A DNA stretch of 64,000 nt from Atriophallophorus winterbourni (lineage: Eukaryota; Platyhelminthes; Trematoda; Plagiorchiida; Microphallidae), in NCBI GenBank assembly GCA_013407085.1, contig JACCGJ010001622.1, positions 1 to 64,000 on the forward strand. Reading direction: 5' to 3'. A program made the translations under genes and the position numbers. This document shows positions 30,129 through 42,800 of this stretch, piece after piece; the stretch's first letter is position 1; each line of letters starts with the position of its first letter. The notes below the pieces were generated by a model, which ran no database searches, was not told where the DNA came from, and was given only the letters and a program-made list of their open reading frames with translations.

Positions 30129-30312
30129 TGTTGTATAGACAGTGACCGAGCTATCGATTAATCACCAATCAAGATCGATTGTGATTATCGCTCATTGTGT
30201 GATATTCACTCGCTCCCTGATTTTGTGATATTCTTTCATTCGGTCAATACACGAGTTCAGTTACGGTTGTGTTCTGTTGAACCCACGGCTGGGCCAATAG
30301 TTGCACATCACA
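30129..30312 (+). repeat. LTR-like repeat, copy 1
   Basis: Begins TGTTGTATAGACAGTG and ends near CACATCACA. It matches 60993-61189 on the opposite strand through gaagatcgattgtg-like, gctcattgtgtgatattcac and aacccacggctgggcca blocks. The TG...CA form suits an LTR, but no internal retroviral domains lie beside it. Confidence 0.4.
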
Positions 30313-30319
30313 GATATAA

Positions 30320-30905
30320 CAGACGTCTACTACACTCGGTAGCGTTAGCAGGGCAAATCCTCCAAATATTTTCGGAAGATACTCAACAATCTGCTGGTCT
30401 CACTATATATATTCTGACAGTGGAGTGTGCTTTTCAGTTTCGACTGATTCAAGTAAACATTCACCCTATAATAAAAGTCGAGTGTACAAAGCAGCCGTGC
30501 GTGTTACGATCCTCTATAGTTGCTATCCGAGCGGAAGATGTTCGTTGGTTTTCTGTTTTTGCACGAATTATCTACGCATTCGGCGTTACTAATATGGATG
30601 CCTGCAAACAAAAGGCCACGGACTGAGAGAAATGCCGACGATTGCAAGTATGCGATGGTTGGAGCACGTTTCACGAATACTTCATCACCGTTTACCATGC
30701 TGCGCCTTATTCGCAGAGCTTGAGAAAAACAAGTTGGTAGCTAGGCCATGACTTGTAGCGTTTCTATTAAAAAGCTCACCTTAACGCTAGTCTTAGTGGG
30801 ATGCATTCAGTTGCCTGGGTGGGGTCCAAACGAACCACTTAATAGTTGGTCGGAAACCTTACGTGATATGGCCACAAACCAAAGGCAATGGCGCCAAATG
30901 TAGTT
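30320..30905 (+). mobile_element. 3' end of an RTE-like LINE, decayed
   Basis: The translation includes CVLRSSIVAIRAEDVRWFSVFARI, corresponding to the block after the RT palm in RTE-like proteins. The DNA matches 16455-16830. The ORF stops at 30624. Confidence 0.5.
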
Positions 30906-31165
30906 CCACCTTAGTGAGGTGTTGCTCACATCCCCCGAAATTACACTGCACTACCGGTAGTGGTGTGTAAGTGCAGGGATGTGAGCAACAAATCACTTTG
31001 GTCATCCATAAGCGCCTTGTGTGCTTGACCACAAATCACTATGTGACTGTGTTTGAACATCGTGGTTCGTTGTACGAACCCTATGCAACAGTGGCATTCA
31101 AGTATAACCTTGTTTACCATTTACACACTGTTTCAAGGCTCACTGAACCTAATATTACTGTCGTT
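30906..31165. repeat. HH half-unit palindrome plus one unit (+)
   Basis: A minus-strand half unit (30906-30955) meets a plus-strand unit (30956-31165) exactly in the middle of ACTACC|GGTAGT. The arms ttgctcacatccc and gggatgtgagcaa are mirror copies. The CUGACGA half of the ribozyme is absent, so this locus cannot fold a complete hammerhead. The ggttcgttgtacgaacc hairpin is kept. Confidence 0.75.
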
Positions 31166-31336
31166 CTACTATAGTTTTCATCCTATATCATTTGATAACT
31201 AAAGGAAAAGATCGCACGCAGCGAACCTATAAGAAATGGGCTTTTTAGCGCGTCTGCTAATCTGCCGTTCCTGCTTCAAGCCGGCTAGCAAGTTGGCCCC
31301 CAGACCCGTTTTCGATGATGATAATGGAATGTCACG
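31166..31336. other. No feature recognised
   Basis: Short spacer without repeats or coding signs. Confidence 0.3.
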
Positions 31337-31795
31337 GTGTCTGAAACCCTTTGCAATTTCTTACAATCTGCGACAGAACTGATTCACATTCACATGTTCA
31401 TATACGCAAACAGAACCATTTTGAATGGACCATTGGGCAGACCGCACTTGCGGTACAAAGACGTCTGCAAAAGAGATATGAAAGCTCTTCGTATTGACCC
31501 GGCGAGTTGGGAAGAACTTGCTCTTGACCGCTCACATTGGAGGCATTGTATAAAGCGTCGTCTGTAAGCTGGGGAGGAGCAGATACAGCTCTTGGCCGCT
31601 GAACGCAGATCACACCGCCGGAGTGCAACTGACGCACTACAACCGAGTCCTGTCTATCGTTGCCAGCGCTGCGAGAGAGATTGTTCCTCACGAATCGGAC
31701 TGTTTAGTCATTCAAAAAGCTGTAGAACATGAAGATTCATGCGATTGTGATGTACATCCATGGTCGACATCAACCGAAGGAGGCTAACAACAACA
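31337..31795 (+). mobile_element. 3' end of a LINE encoding a C-terminal zinc finger
   Basis: 31424-31567 encodes GRPHLRYKDVCKRDMKAL and [17 protein letters not shown], the conserved end of a widespread LINE protein group. After a stop, the next frame reads YRCQRCERDCSSRIGLFSH, a C2H2-like finger. The DNA ends accgaaggaggctaacaacaac. Same family as 61965-64000 on the minus strand. Confidence 0.7.
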
Positions 31796-32190
31796 AGTAG
31801 CAGCGATCTTAGCAAATATAATTTCGGGACTGGTTTCAAATTTCCTCGACTACACTTATTCTCTCTTGCGTACAGATCGGAAGTGCAGCCGGAAAATCAC
31901 GAAAGGAATGGAAGAAAATTGTGACTGACTATCAAATTATTTAGATATGTCCGAGTCACAAAAGTGAATGCAGTGTTACCTCTATCCAACACAACATGGC
32001 TATCACCCACAATAAGCATCATTAGCGCAGGTTCATTAACTACATGCTAGGATGGTCTTTTAGCCTCCACAACGCAGCGAACGTTTTTCAACCGAGCCTA
32101 ACACGTAGTTTCCTGTCACGGAATAACCACCCGTCTGATTCATACAGCCTCTGGGATACTCAGCGGCGAACAGCCGCTATTTATTTATTT
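31796..32190. other. No feature recognised
   Basis: Intergenic sequence with no frame or repeat that I can assign. Confidence 0.3.
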
Positions 32191-32703
32191 GTGCCACTAT
32201 ATCCTCTTGAAGGATGAGTCGGCTTCAATGAAGGGTCTTGGGTACGTCCCCCCACTCGGCGTTTGTTCGAGTTAGCTTCTCTAGCCTTTGCACAACCAAG
32301 TGCGACCCGCAAGGCAGCAGGGAGTTGCCAGAAAGAGGCGCTGTGCACCAGCTAACCGTCTACGAGACTCTGCACCAGAATTTTCCATAGGGTTTTCTCA
32401 CGAAGCATTTCCCGCGATCGGGTATCCCGTAAGGCAGCGGATGTTTAGAAACACGGTTTTCTTTCCCTTGGATGAAATGAAGGCTAACGAGCTCCATCTG
32501 CCCGAAGCAAACTGGTTTTCAGGTGACACTCACTCGCCCTTCTTTTGTTGGTAGAAGCAGTTCCGCCGGGCTCGGGGAGCCACTCGTGCAGGTCAGAAGC
32601 TGGACTTGGTTGTCAGAGGCTATTTGAGACGCACGCCATATGGGAGCATTTTATAGACAGTGGGAGCTTATCCCCACTGCCACAGGCGGCTATGACAACC
32701 TTG
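32191..32703 (+). repeat. Family B repeat, copy 3
   Basis: Aligns over its full length with the other two copies but lacks about 15 bp. It ends tatgacaaccttg without a CATA tail. Confidence 0.8.
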
Positions 32704-33318
32704 TACTGAACGTTGCAAGCAAAGACTTTCTTCCGAAACCCGGGCATCGTTAAAAACAACCTGGAGATACTTCTCTCAGCCTGCAGAGTTCACAATCGTG
32801 CTGCCATAGGGTTAGTGCTCTCCTCCGCGCTGGGATACATTGAGTTTTCCACACCCCTCCTACAATTTCAGAACATAACCACTGTCCATCTCGCCCGTGT
32901 TATTGTATTTTGTACATCAAGTAGTACAATCAAGCAGAAACACAGCGGTACAAACGTTCCGCTGTCGAGAACGAAACATCACAGGTTCAACGGAGAAAGA
33001 AATCCGCGAATCGGGAGGTGGTGATACGAGGCAAGCGCGCAAGCATTGAGAGCAACAAAACGAAACAACACACGGCACAGCGAAGAACGGGTGGAAAGCG
33101 AACAACGGGGGGGGGGAGAAAAATACAACTCGGATCTGGTAAAACAATGGAGTCTGTTGTTAATAAAAACGCCAAGGCAAAAAGCCTACACACTTGTGCG
33201 AAGGTGGGTCCTGAAGATGGGTCGTGGCTCGTGGTAGAAGCGAAGGATCAAATGATGAGTGTAGACAGGTTCATTGGGTACAAGTCTAAATTGTATAGAA
33301 AACCTAGCACACCGATTT
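32704..33318. other. Probable 3' flank or UTR of NAA15
   Basis: Lies downstream of the NAA15 stop on the minus strand. A run of nine G residues is at 33109-33117. Overlapping frames on both strands have no family resemblance. I found no AATAAA on the minus strand close to the stop. Confidence 0.3.
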
Positions 33319-33815
33319 CTATTCCACGTGAGAAGCGAGTTTACCGGCTGTGGGGTTCGTCTCTTCAAGTGGCTGTTTGGATTTAACAGGACACGCGTAG
33401 TCACCACCTGTTTCACCATTCACCATAACCGGTTTGGCGTCTGTGACGGTCAAACTGGCCATGTCGTCGTCCAAGCGCTTCGATGTTTCACTCGCGTCGA
33501 TAAACGAGGTGTACACGCCACAGAGTGCCGTGTCTGCAGCGGCCTGCGTCATGGATGTGCGCAGATTGGTCAGTTCCGTCTCGGTGAGAAATGCGTTGGC
33601 CATGGGGAAATGTTGATGACACGTTTGACGAAAAGACTCGATGACCGCTGCGGGAATTTGACCGATTGGGCCGACGTAAGCCCGTTTCAACAGCTTCAAA
33701 CAATCCGAGCAGGTCTGTAAATTGGACGTGAAGCAATAAGTTGGACCACCGATGTAGGGGGTGATTTTCTTATATAAAAAAAGGTGGGCACTAACATAGG
33801 CAAATTCCAGGTGGG
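33319..33815 (-). CDS. NAA15: NAA15 exon 15 (terminal)
   Basis: Codes residues 791-955. The firm part is [20 protein letters not shown] through [18 protein letters not shown], matching the human C-terminal NLQTCMEVLEALY and CHKLFPYALAF region. I placed the acceptor at 33815 because it is the AG giving the right phase, but it lacks a pyrimidine tract, so the first ~20 residues are uncertain. A tail of about 90 weakly conserved residues follows. Confidence 0.8.
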
Positions 33816-36800
33816 CTTTTTTTAGCACTATCATGGAAGTGGGTTAGAAAACTGCGCGAAATTACGTGCAACTAACTAAACCGTCATTGTCGAAGAAAAG
33901 ATTGTAAATATAACACTTGGCTGCTGTCGCATAAGTTGCGTTATGTTGCAGTGATTACTACAAGCATACGTGCGGGGATATGCACAGAAAATACCAAGTT
34001 ATATCCATTGCTGACGGTGATGTGCATGTGAGAACAAGCTTTGAAGTAACTGCTGCATGTGGGCTAACATACTGTCAGGTTGCCCAGGTCTAGACAGATA
34101 TGAGAAAGAAAAAGAACGGAAAGGAAATGGTAGTGAGACTGCAGCGTGTTTTAGCATGCAACTTATTACCTTCGGCCAATCAATTTACATGGTGGAGTAT
34201 AAAATCACAAGCCTGATCCAGGAAAAGTGCTGAACAGTCAGAGACTGCGCCTGAGCTAAGATACTGTCAGGTTGCCCAGGCCTAGACAGATATGAAGAGG
34301 AAAAAGGAACAGGAAACAGGAACACGGTTGCGCATCGGTGCAATCAGATAAGAACAGTAGGATCAGGATTCGAATGCCTTGAACAGTATGGTATCAAAGC
34401 ACATCATCATCAAAGACAGCAATACATTGATAGCACGTACCGAATGCTTACAACCATGAAAAAGTAAAATCCTAAAAGATGGGGAAGGGTGGGACTTAAA
34501 TTGCCACGGCTTCTATAGAACAGTAAGCATAAACAAACTGGGAAGAGGTGCCTACACCTCGAATGGAACATACATTCAAACAAGTTTCGTGAACGAGTAG
34601 AGCGACATCAGCACGGCAGCTTCCTTGCGGCTTTCACTGTCTTGCATCATAATAAGCTTTTCTCGTCAGTCCGCTTGATAATATACAAAGTTAAACAAAC
34701 ACTCCAAGAATATTCTTAGTGCAAAGCACAAGCCTGATCCAGGCAAAGTGCCGCACAGCCATAGACTGCACTTGGGCTAAGATACTGTCAGGTTGCCCAG
34801 GCCTAGACAGATATGAGGAAGATAAAAGTACAAGAAGCAGTGGAGAAATGGGAAATAGTTTAAGGCTGGCACGACCAACCTGATCAGTCACATGTACTCA
34901 AACACACGCACATTGAAATGAGTTGAACTCACAGACCTGAACAAAAACCCGCATTTGCATCACACACATACACACAGGAAATTATGATAGTGTATTCCGA
35001 CTTGACGGTTTCACGAAATCCGAAACCGTCAGCGAGTAATGTGGAAGCGAAACTCACCTCCCATGTGGTGTTATCCAAACCATCGGATGGACCAGGTAGC
35101 GAAGACAAATAATGCCCCCGCTTGGTTGGTTCAATCAGGCACTGAAGGAGAGTGGCTAAAATAGAGAAAGGGAGGGAGGGGAATACTCAGGATATTTCGT
35201 TGCAGCGATAGTAGTACATCCAAACAAACAGATGACCCAGATCCTCACAGTGAAACTAAGTCAAAGCGCAAGGGAAGTGAGCGATCCCAAAACTGACAAT
35301 AACTTTTTATCCATTACAGGCCTGAGCAACCTGAGAGTACGCAACATCCTGCTAGATTGATTTCTCGATGGTACTGGGTAACCTGGCGGTATCTTAGTCC
35401 ATGCGCAGTCTATGATGGTTCGTCACGTTGCGTGGATCCGGAGTGTGATTTCATACATCATGGAACACGGCAGCATGATGAACAGCACGATTCTTGGAGC
35501 CGGATAAGCTAGGAGGATGAAGGAACCAACAATCGCCACTCGCCTACATATGAACAATTTTCTCTTTCAATAAACCAAGCGATACTACCATGATAGGTTA
35601 CACGTTATCTGTCGGAGGCTTTCCCGTTGGATGTGCGATTGTGTAGTGTTTCTGGTGTTCTGAAATTAAATTGAACTGCCAACGGCAATGAGCTGAAGGC
35701 GGAAAGACACTGACGTCTTACTACAATCTTCCTTGTGTCGATGCCTGGATACTTTAAGTGTTTTATCCATAGAGCAGTCTATGAATGTGTGGTGGCAAGC
35801 CTGGACCAGGATTGTGATTTCATATATGAAGCGATATGATCTGCGAGTTGGGAAGAACTTGCCCTTGAGAGAACACTTTGGAGGCAGTATGTGAACCGCC
35901 ATCTCCAAGCTGGGGGAGGTGCAGATACTGTTCTCGGTATATCACGCCGTTAGCGTGCAACTGAAGCCGATCTATCGAGTACTATCTATTGCCGTGAGCG
36001 CTGCGTGAGAGTTTGTCACTCCCGAATCGGAGTGTATAGTCATTTGACACGCTGCTGAGCAGCAAACCGTCGTGCGCTTGTGATGTACATGAATTGTCGA
36101 AATCGACCGGAGGCCAACAACAACCCGTACAATCAATAACTACAGGAGTAGCACCGTAAGTCTCGTCAATAGAGACGGGATCACTGCTCGGTTACACAAG
36201 CCACAACATCAAATTCCTGGATAACAGTAACAGAAGAGGTCGTTTGCAAGATGATCAGGTGATCATCAAAGCTTCAACAAACAGTCCCTGTGTTGCGCAG
36301 AGACAAGAGAATCGAAGAGGAATCAAGCGCCAGGACAGTTGTTCAATTTTGTGAGGAAATGACTAGTCGGTTGAGAGACTCCACGAATTAGTCAAACAAC
36401 ATCCTCAGGGTGAAATGAACGAAAACAACCCTTCCCCAAATTCAACCAATCAAGAACGTACCCCTGAATTGATGCGGAAAACTGTCACGATTTCTCTCAC
36501 GGAACAACTGATTGAAAGCACTTGGTAACGATTGGGCAGAAAGTGACCACGCGGGAAACAGATTGGGCATTTGCGCGACCAGGACGCGGTGTACGGGCGA
36601 ATCCGGCTCCGCTTGAATTTGGTCGTGGTATTGAGTCAGTTTGCACAGGAATCGAACGCAACATTCGTGAAACCACGGGTCGTCAGATGAGCCGGGGACT
36701 GCTAGACCGTGTTTGATTGCTCGAAGCATGAGAAGCCATTTATCTGGAGTGAGAATAGAATGAATGAATGATGGAAAGCACAAGCCTGATCTAGGCAAAG

Positions 36801-39800
36801 TGCCGTACAGTCAGAGACTGCATGTGGGCTAAGATACTGTCGCGTTGCCCAGAATAGAACAAGGAGTTAGAGAAAATGTTTCATTTGGACGCATCTGGAA
36901 GCGGGTTCAACATCGCATAGTGTGTACATGTTGCATGAGACCATGGGATGTTGACATGCTATTCGATATCAGAGCACTGGGGGACTATAGGGTCGGTGCT
37001 TTATTCAGGTTTATCATGTATGTGTGCATGTATGGGATTACAAGCCTGAATTCAGGTAAAGTGCCACACAGTCAGTCACGGACTGCACATGGGCTACTAT
37101 ACTGTCAGGACGCCCATGGCTGGACAGACGTAAGTTATAAAAATGCTAGAGAATTTAGCATGATTTCGCATGCAGCTCAGTCCCGGGGGTAAATCAATAT
37201 AGCAGCAGAGAAGTACTGTATGTTTGCACATTGGTGCATCTTCAACAGGAAGCTGTACATTTGTTATCATTTAAACCTCTGGAGAGGGCTTTGGGCTATC
37301 ACATGATTTGCAAAGCCAAGGATAAATCCACATTTGCAACTGCATATGGAGACTAAGCTAAGTTCTACAATCAGTGTACCGGTAGTGAGCTCAATGCTCA
37401 AACACGCCAGTCTCACCAATAATTTTATTTTTCATCTGTCAAGGCCTGGGCGACCTGACAGTATTTTAGCCCACGTACAGTGTATGACTGTGCGGCACTT
37501 TGCCTGGATCAGGTTTGTGCTTTCATACAATACCACAATGAGTGTCATGCCGCACCGGTGACTGTTTGGAATAGTTTGGCAATATTACAAACAGAGCATG
37601 ATGGTTCATTTCTGTCAGAATCTATCCATTCGAAAAGCGGTTGGAAGCCCACGGGCGGTTTCGTAGTTATCAGATATGTGTGTACGAGATGCGATATTCG
37701 AAACTCAATCTGACTTTGTGTTAAACCCAACTCAGAGAAGTTGTTCCAGCAAATGCTGGTAAACATTTCACACCTTGGGGTCTTGGTTAAACACAGTTTC
37801 AGATGCACGCAACAGCGGTATTCGAAAATGGATGCTGTTAGTACAACGACCTGGGACATTGCGCCACATCATGGAGCCTCGGTGGTTGATGATGAAAAAA
37901 TCATGCAAAATACGACATCGTCTAAAATAGGGCTCGTCTTAAGAAAACATGAGACCACATCGAGTTCTCTACAGTAGTGTACCATCATGTGGTAACCATA
38001 GGGACCAGAATTCCAAAGCATTTAACGGAACAATTTTCGGTTGATGATAAATAACTTAAAGGTAAAGCCAAAAAGAAGTTTTCAACTCTAAATAGGTACA
38101 CCGAGTCGGCTGGGTTCTGGGAAAATTCACTTTGCTGTAGATCATGTGAAAAGCTACATTGAGCTCAGTACATCGGTAGCAAGTACCGAGTACATGAAGA
38201 TGATGGAGACAGGCAAAGTACCACCCACCCATAGACTGCATGTGGGCTACGATACGCACGGATGTGCAATCGTGCAGCGCTTCTGTGCTTTACAGTCAAC
38301 ACCGTGCTACATTGATTTGCCACCGGTTTTGAGCTGCATGTGAATACACGCTGGAGTCTCACTGCCATTGCAATTTTCTTTTCCCATATCTGATTGGGCT
38401 AGACAACCTGACAGTATCTTAGCCTACGTGAAGTCTTTAACTGTGCGGCACGTTGCCCGGATCAGGCTTGTGCTTTCATACCAATATACATACATACGAT
38501 GCAGTCACCTTGCCCATGCCTAGACAAATATAAGTCTACCGAGCACTTAACTCCCACATGGATGTGCAATCGTACAGTGCAACTAACACCGTGCTAAATT
38601 GATTGGCCAAAGGTAGTGAGATGCATTCTGAAACAGGCTGGAGTCTCACTACCATTTCCTGTTCTTTTTTCTTTCTCATATCTGTCTAGACCTGAGAAAC
38701 CCGACAGTATGTTAGCCCACGTGCAGTCTCTGACTGTGCGGCACTTTGCGTGGAGCAGGCTTGTGCTTTCATACCATATACTCCCATATGATGAAAACGA
38801 TGTAATCCGGGATAGATAAGGAATTGGGGGTCCAAAACAGCTACCGAGCCTATAAAAGATTAGGCACATACACAATGGAATGAGGTGCTTACACCTCTGA
38901 TCAAGACTGCCATTGAATGCGATTTTGAGTCATACCACATTTATTTCAGCCGCCACAATGAACCTAACAAACAGATGCAACACCAAACCTAAGGGTTCAC
39001 AGAACGTTAAGTCAACTCAAAGTCAACATCGCTACACGAACACTCATACATCCGAGTTACAAATACAATACGCTATTTTGAATAGCTTAAACACCATCGC
39101 GAGCCAAACAAATATCGTGCAGACTGATGGTACGGTATGGTATGAAAGCACAAGCCCGATCTAGGCAAAGTGCAGTACAGTCAAAGACTGCACGTGGGCG
39201 AAGATACTGTCAGGTAGCCCAGGCCTAAATAGATTTGAGAAAGAAAATAGAAATGGTAGTGGGACTCCAGCGTGCTTCACCATGCAGCTCACTACCGATG
39301 GTCAATCAATTTAGCACGGCGTTAGCCGCACAGCACAGAATCACAAATCACTGAGAAAGCAAACCAACACACGTAAACATTGAACATAAAACCCCGCTTA
39401 CTCTTTCGTTCATAAATCTCGTAGGCCAGACAATACGGTTCGATTCGCTTCGGGGCCAATTCCAACAAGGGGCGAACGAATTTGCAAGCTTCTTCCAACG
39501 GGTCTGCGGGCTGAGGAGTGAGGGTGGAAATCAGTTGAATTAATTCGATCCCACACGAACGAATCTCGCATGTAGTATTCAAGTTGCGTGTGGAGGGGGT
39601 ATCAGATCAGGCAAAGTGTCGCACAGTCAGACAGATTGCATGTGGGTCAAGTTACTGTTACGTTGTCGAGACAGATGGAAAATTGAAGTCGCAATCGGTG
39701 CCTGTGTCAAAGTGCAGTGTGTTCTGATGACTTGCATGTATGTATGAAATCACAAGCTTGAATCTTGGATGTATGCATGAAAGCACAAGCCCGATCTAGT

Positions 39801-42800
39801 CAAAGTGCGGCACAGTCAGACTGCACGTGGGCGAAGATACCGTCAGGCTGCCCAGGCCTAGACATATAAGAGAAAGGAATCAGAGAATAGAGAGATGGTA
39901 TGGTATGATGGTATGAAAGCACAAGCCTGATCCAGACAAAGTGCCGCACAGTCAGAGACTGCACGTGGGCTAAGATACTGTCAGGTTGCCCTACATACAT
40001 ACATACATACATGCATACATACATACAAACATACGACTAGACTCATCTCGTGGGTATACTTTACAATCAATACTTTCTCCAAAGTCCAGTGAGAGAGAGA
40101 TAATCATCATCAAACGGACAACACGAAGCATACCCTTGCCAGCGCATACGGATCGAGTGCATTTTCCTGATTCGCATGTCGCTCAGCCTCGGTGTCGTCC
40201 GAGTTGGGTTGTCGAGAGCGCTGTGCCTGTTCCCGACGCTCTTGTTCCGCTCGAATGCGAGCAGCCTCCGCCTCAGCACGTTTCGCGGCTTTCCGCTGTT
40301 TGTTGCGAAGCTTCTTGGCCTCGGTGGAATTCAATTTTGCTGTGGAACGAAGAAAGATCAATAAATAGAGGATGGGGAGCCGGAACAAACATCATCGCAG
40401 CAAGCATCAATAAACATGAGACTGGGAGTTGGATTTATGGGGCTGATAAAACCACCATGCAATCATTACGAAGTGCAATATTATACACTTTGCAAATATT
40501 TAACTACCAAACAAACATGCCACCGAAATCTTGAAAAGGCAAGAAAGGGTGAAAACTAGAAATATAAGGAATTTGTAAAACAGTAGATACAGCTACGCTG
40601 TCTGAACCCTGGAATGAAACACCCATTCGGAATTCACTACCACGTATCATACCAAGCTATCCTCATCACTCTACTTGGCAACATACCAGATTAGTCTACC
40701 TCTTCGATTTGCAGACCTATCCTAAAGCACGAATAGTCAGTAGAGTTGGCGTAATGAATGTGTCGCTGAATCTTAGCCAGCACGCAGTTCACGACTGTGT
40801 GATGTAGATGTGGAGCAGAAACAATTCTCGCCGCTCACGTTCACAGCAACACAATGAATGTTTACGGTAATCGTCTCATGTCTAGCCACTACACTCATGC
40901 GAGAATAGACGACACTTGTAGTGGTGCAAATCCCAACACGCGCTGTCATGTGTAACCCAGTTTAACCGCTCGATTTGATTGATCGCGGTGATGATAAACC
41001 AACATCGGCATGAACGATGTGGATTGGAATGTCTAATATTCACAGATTTATAACGTGGTTGATCATGTGCCAGCGAGATGCGAACGGAAGTAAAACAAGG
41101 TTTGACTTGTGAATATGTATGTATGTATGAAATCACAAGCCTGATCCAGGCAAAGTGCCGCACAGTAAGACTGCACGTGGGCTAAGATAATGTCAGGTTG
41201 CCCAGGCCTAGGCAGATAAGGGAAAGGAATGGCAGTGAGACTCCAGCGTATATTCGTATGCAGCTCACTACCGTTTTGAATATGAGGATGCATCATAACA
41301 ACCTTTCCTCGCGCTGTACTTGACATCATACAAGATCAATCAAAAACACCACAAAAAGAAACCTACAGCAAGAGTGCCACTGAACATGATTCTGATCTGT
41401 ATCTCTAAAAGCTTGCAACCACTGCGAATCTGACCTTTCAGACACCAAACAAAGAGACGGGTCAACCCAACTGCTTGACGAAAGTCAGAGCCAGAGCAAC
41501 AAAAATGGTACTGATTGAGTTGTTTCACCGAATGGCTGTATTACGACGCTAGCCACTGCAGAGCGAAGGCCGTTTTGAGAAAAAAACATATAGCAAAGTT
41601 ACTCGTAACAGGCCTATGTCGTGGTCGAAGTGAAAAGCATCATGCCACTGTTTAAAGAAGCATTATGGTATGGTATGAAAGCACAAGCCTGATCCAGGCA
41701 AAGTGCCGGACAGTCAGAGACTGCACGTGGGCTAAGATACTGTCAGGTTGTCCAGGCCTAGACAGATATGAGGGGGAAATAGAAATGATAGTGAGACCCC
41801 AGCGTGTTTCAGCATGCAGCTCACTACCGTTGGTCAATCAATTTAGCACGATGTTCGCCGCACAGCACAGAAATGCTGCACGATTGCACATTAGACATTA
41901 TATGGTTAAAACCACTAAACCGCACACCATAGTGTTGTTTCCGACTACGATATTGTGAAGAAATTGGATTGAAAAACAAACTTGTAATGTTTAACCACAA
42001 CGGTGTTCGTACGGATGTGTAATCGCGCAGTACTTCTGTGCTGTACAAATAAATCCCGTGGGAAATTGAATGACCCACGATACTGAGCTGCATGCGGAAC
42101 AACCTTTGGTTGTTGCTGGAGTCTTATTGCAATTCTTACTTCTATTTTTGTTTCTTATATCTGTCTAGGCCCGGGCAACCTGACAGTATCTAAGCTTGTG
42201 TGCAGTCTAAGACTGTGTGGCACTTTGCGTAGATTAGGCTTAATATTTCGTGCATGTATCGGACTCAAGAATTGCTGTATGCAAGATAAGTGTTACCACA
42301 GCGACATGGCAGCCACTACACCAACCATTGCATCGTAATGAATATCACCAAGTATGTATGCCTAATCGAGGCAAAATGCTGCACAGCCAGAGAGAGTACG
42401 TAGGCTAAGATACGGTCAGGTTACCCAGGCCTAGACAGATACTAGAACGTAAGTAGCAATGGTAGCGAGACTCCAGCGTCTTTCATCATGCAGCTCACAA
42501 CCGGTGGCAAATCAATTTAGCACGGTATTAGCCGCATAGCACAGAAGTGCACGTGGGCTAGAATACTGTCAGCTTTCACAGAACTAGACGGATAAAGTAA
42601 AGGGAAACGGCAGTGAAATCCCAGGGAATGCATTGGATCTGTACCGAGCGTTTAACCGCCACGTAGTCGAGTCACATGGCGTGGAGAACCTACAAACTCA
42701 CGGAAGCTACAGGCGCGCGACGATAAACGACTCGGTTTAAAAATGACAAATAATTGATATACGATTGGTAGGGAACAATAAAGGTAAAAAGTAAATGAGT

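Noticed and set aside
33274..33720. 148-codon frame on the plus strand
   Set aside because: It is antisense to the terminal exon of NAA15, whose minus-strand frame has clear family matches.
39604..39992. Regular repeats that might be read as a CRISPR array
   Set aside because: The units are tail halves of a dispersed retroposon with irregular spacing, in a eukaryotic intron.
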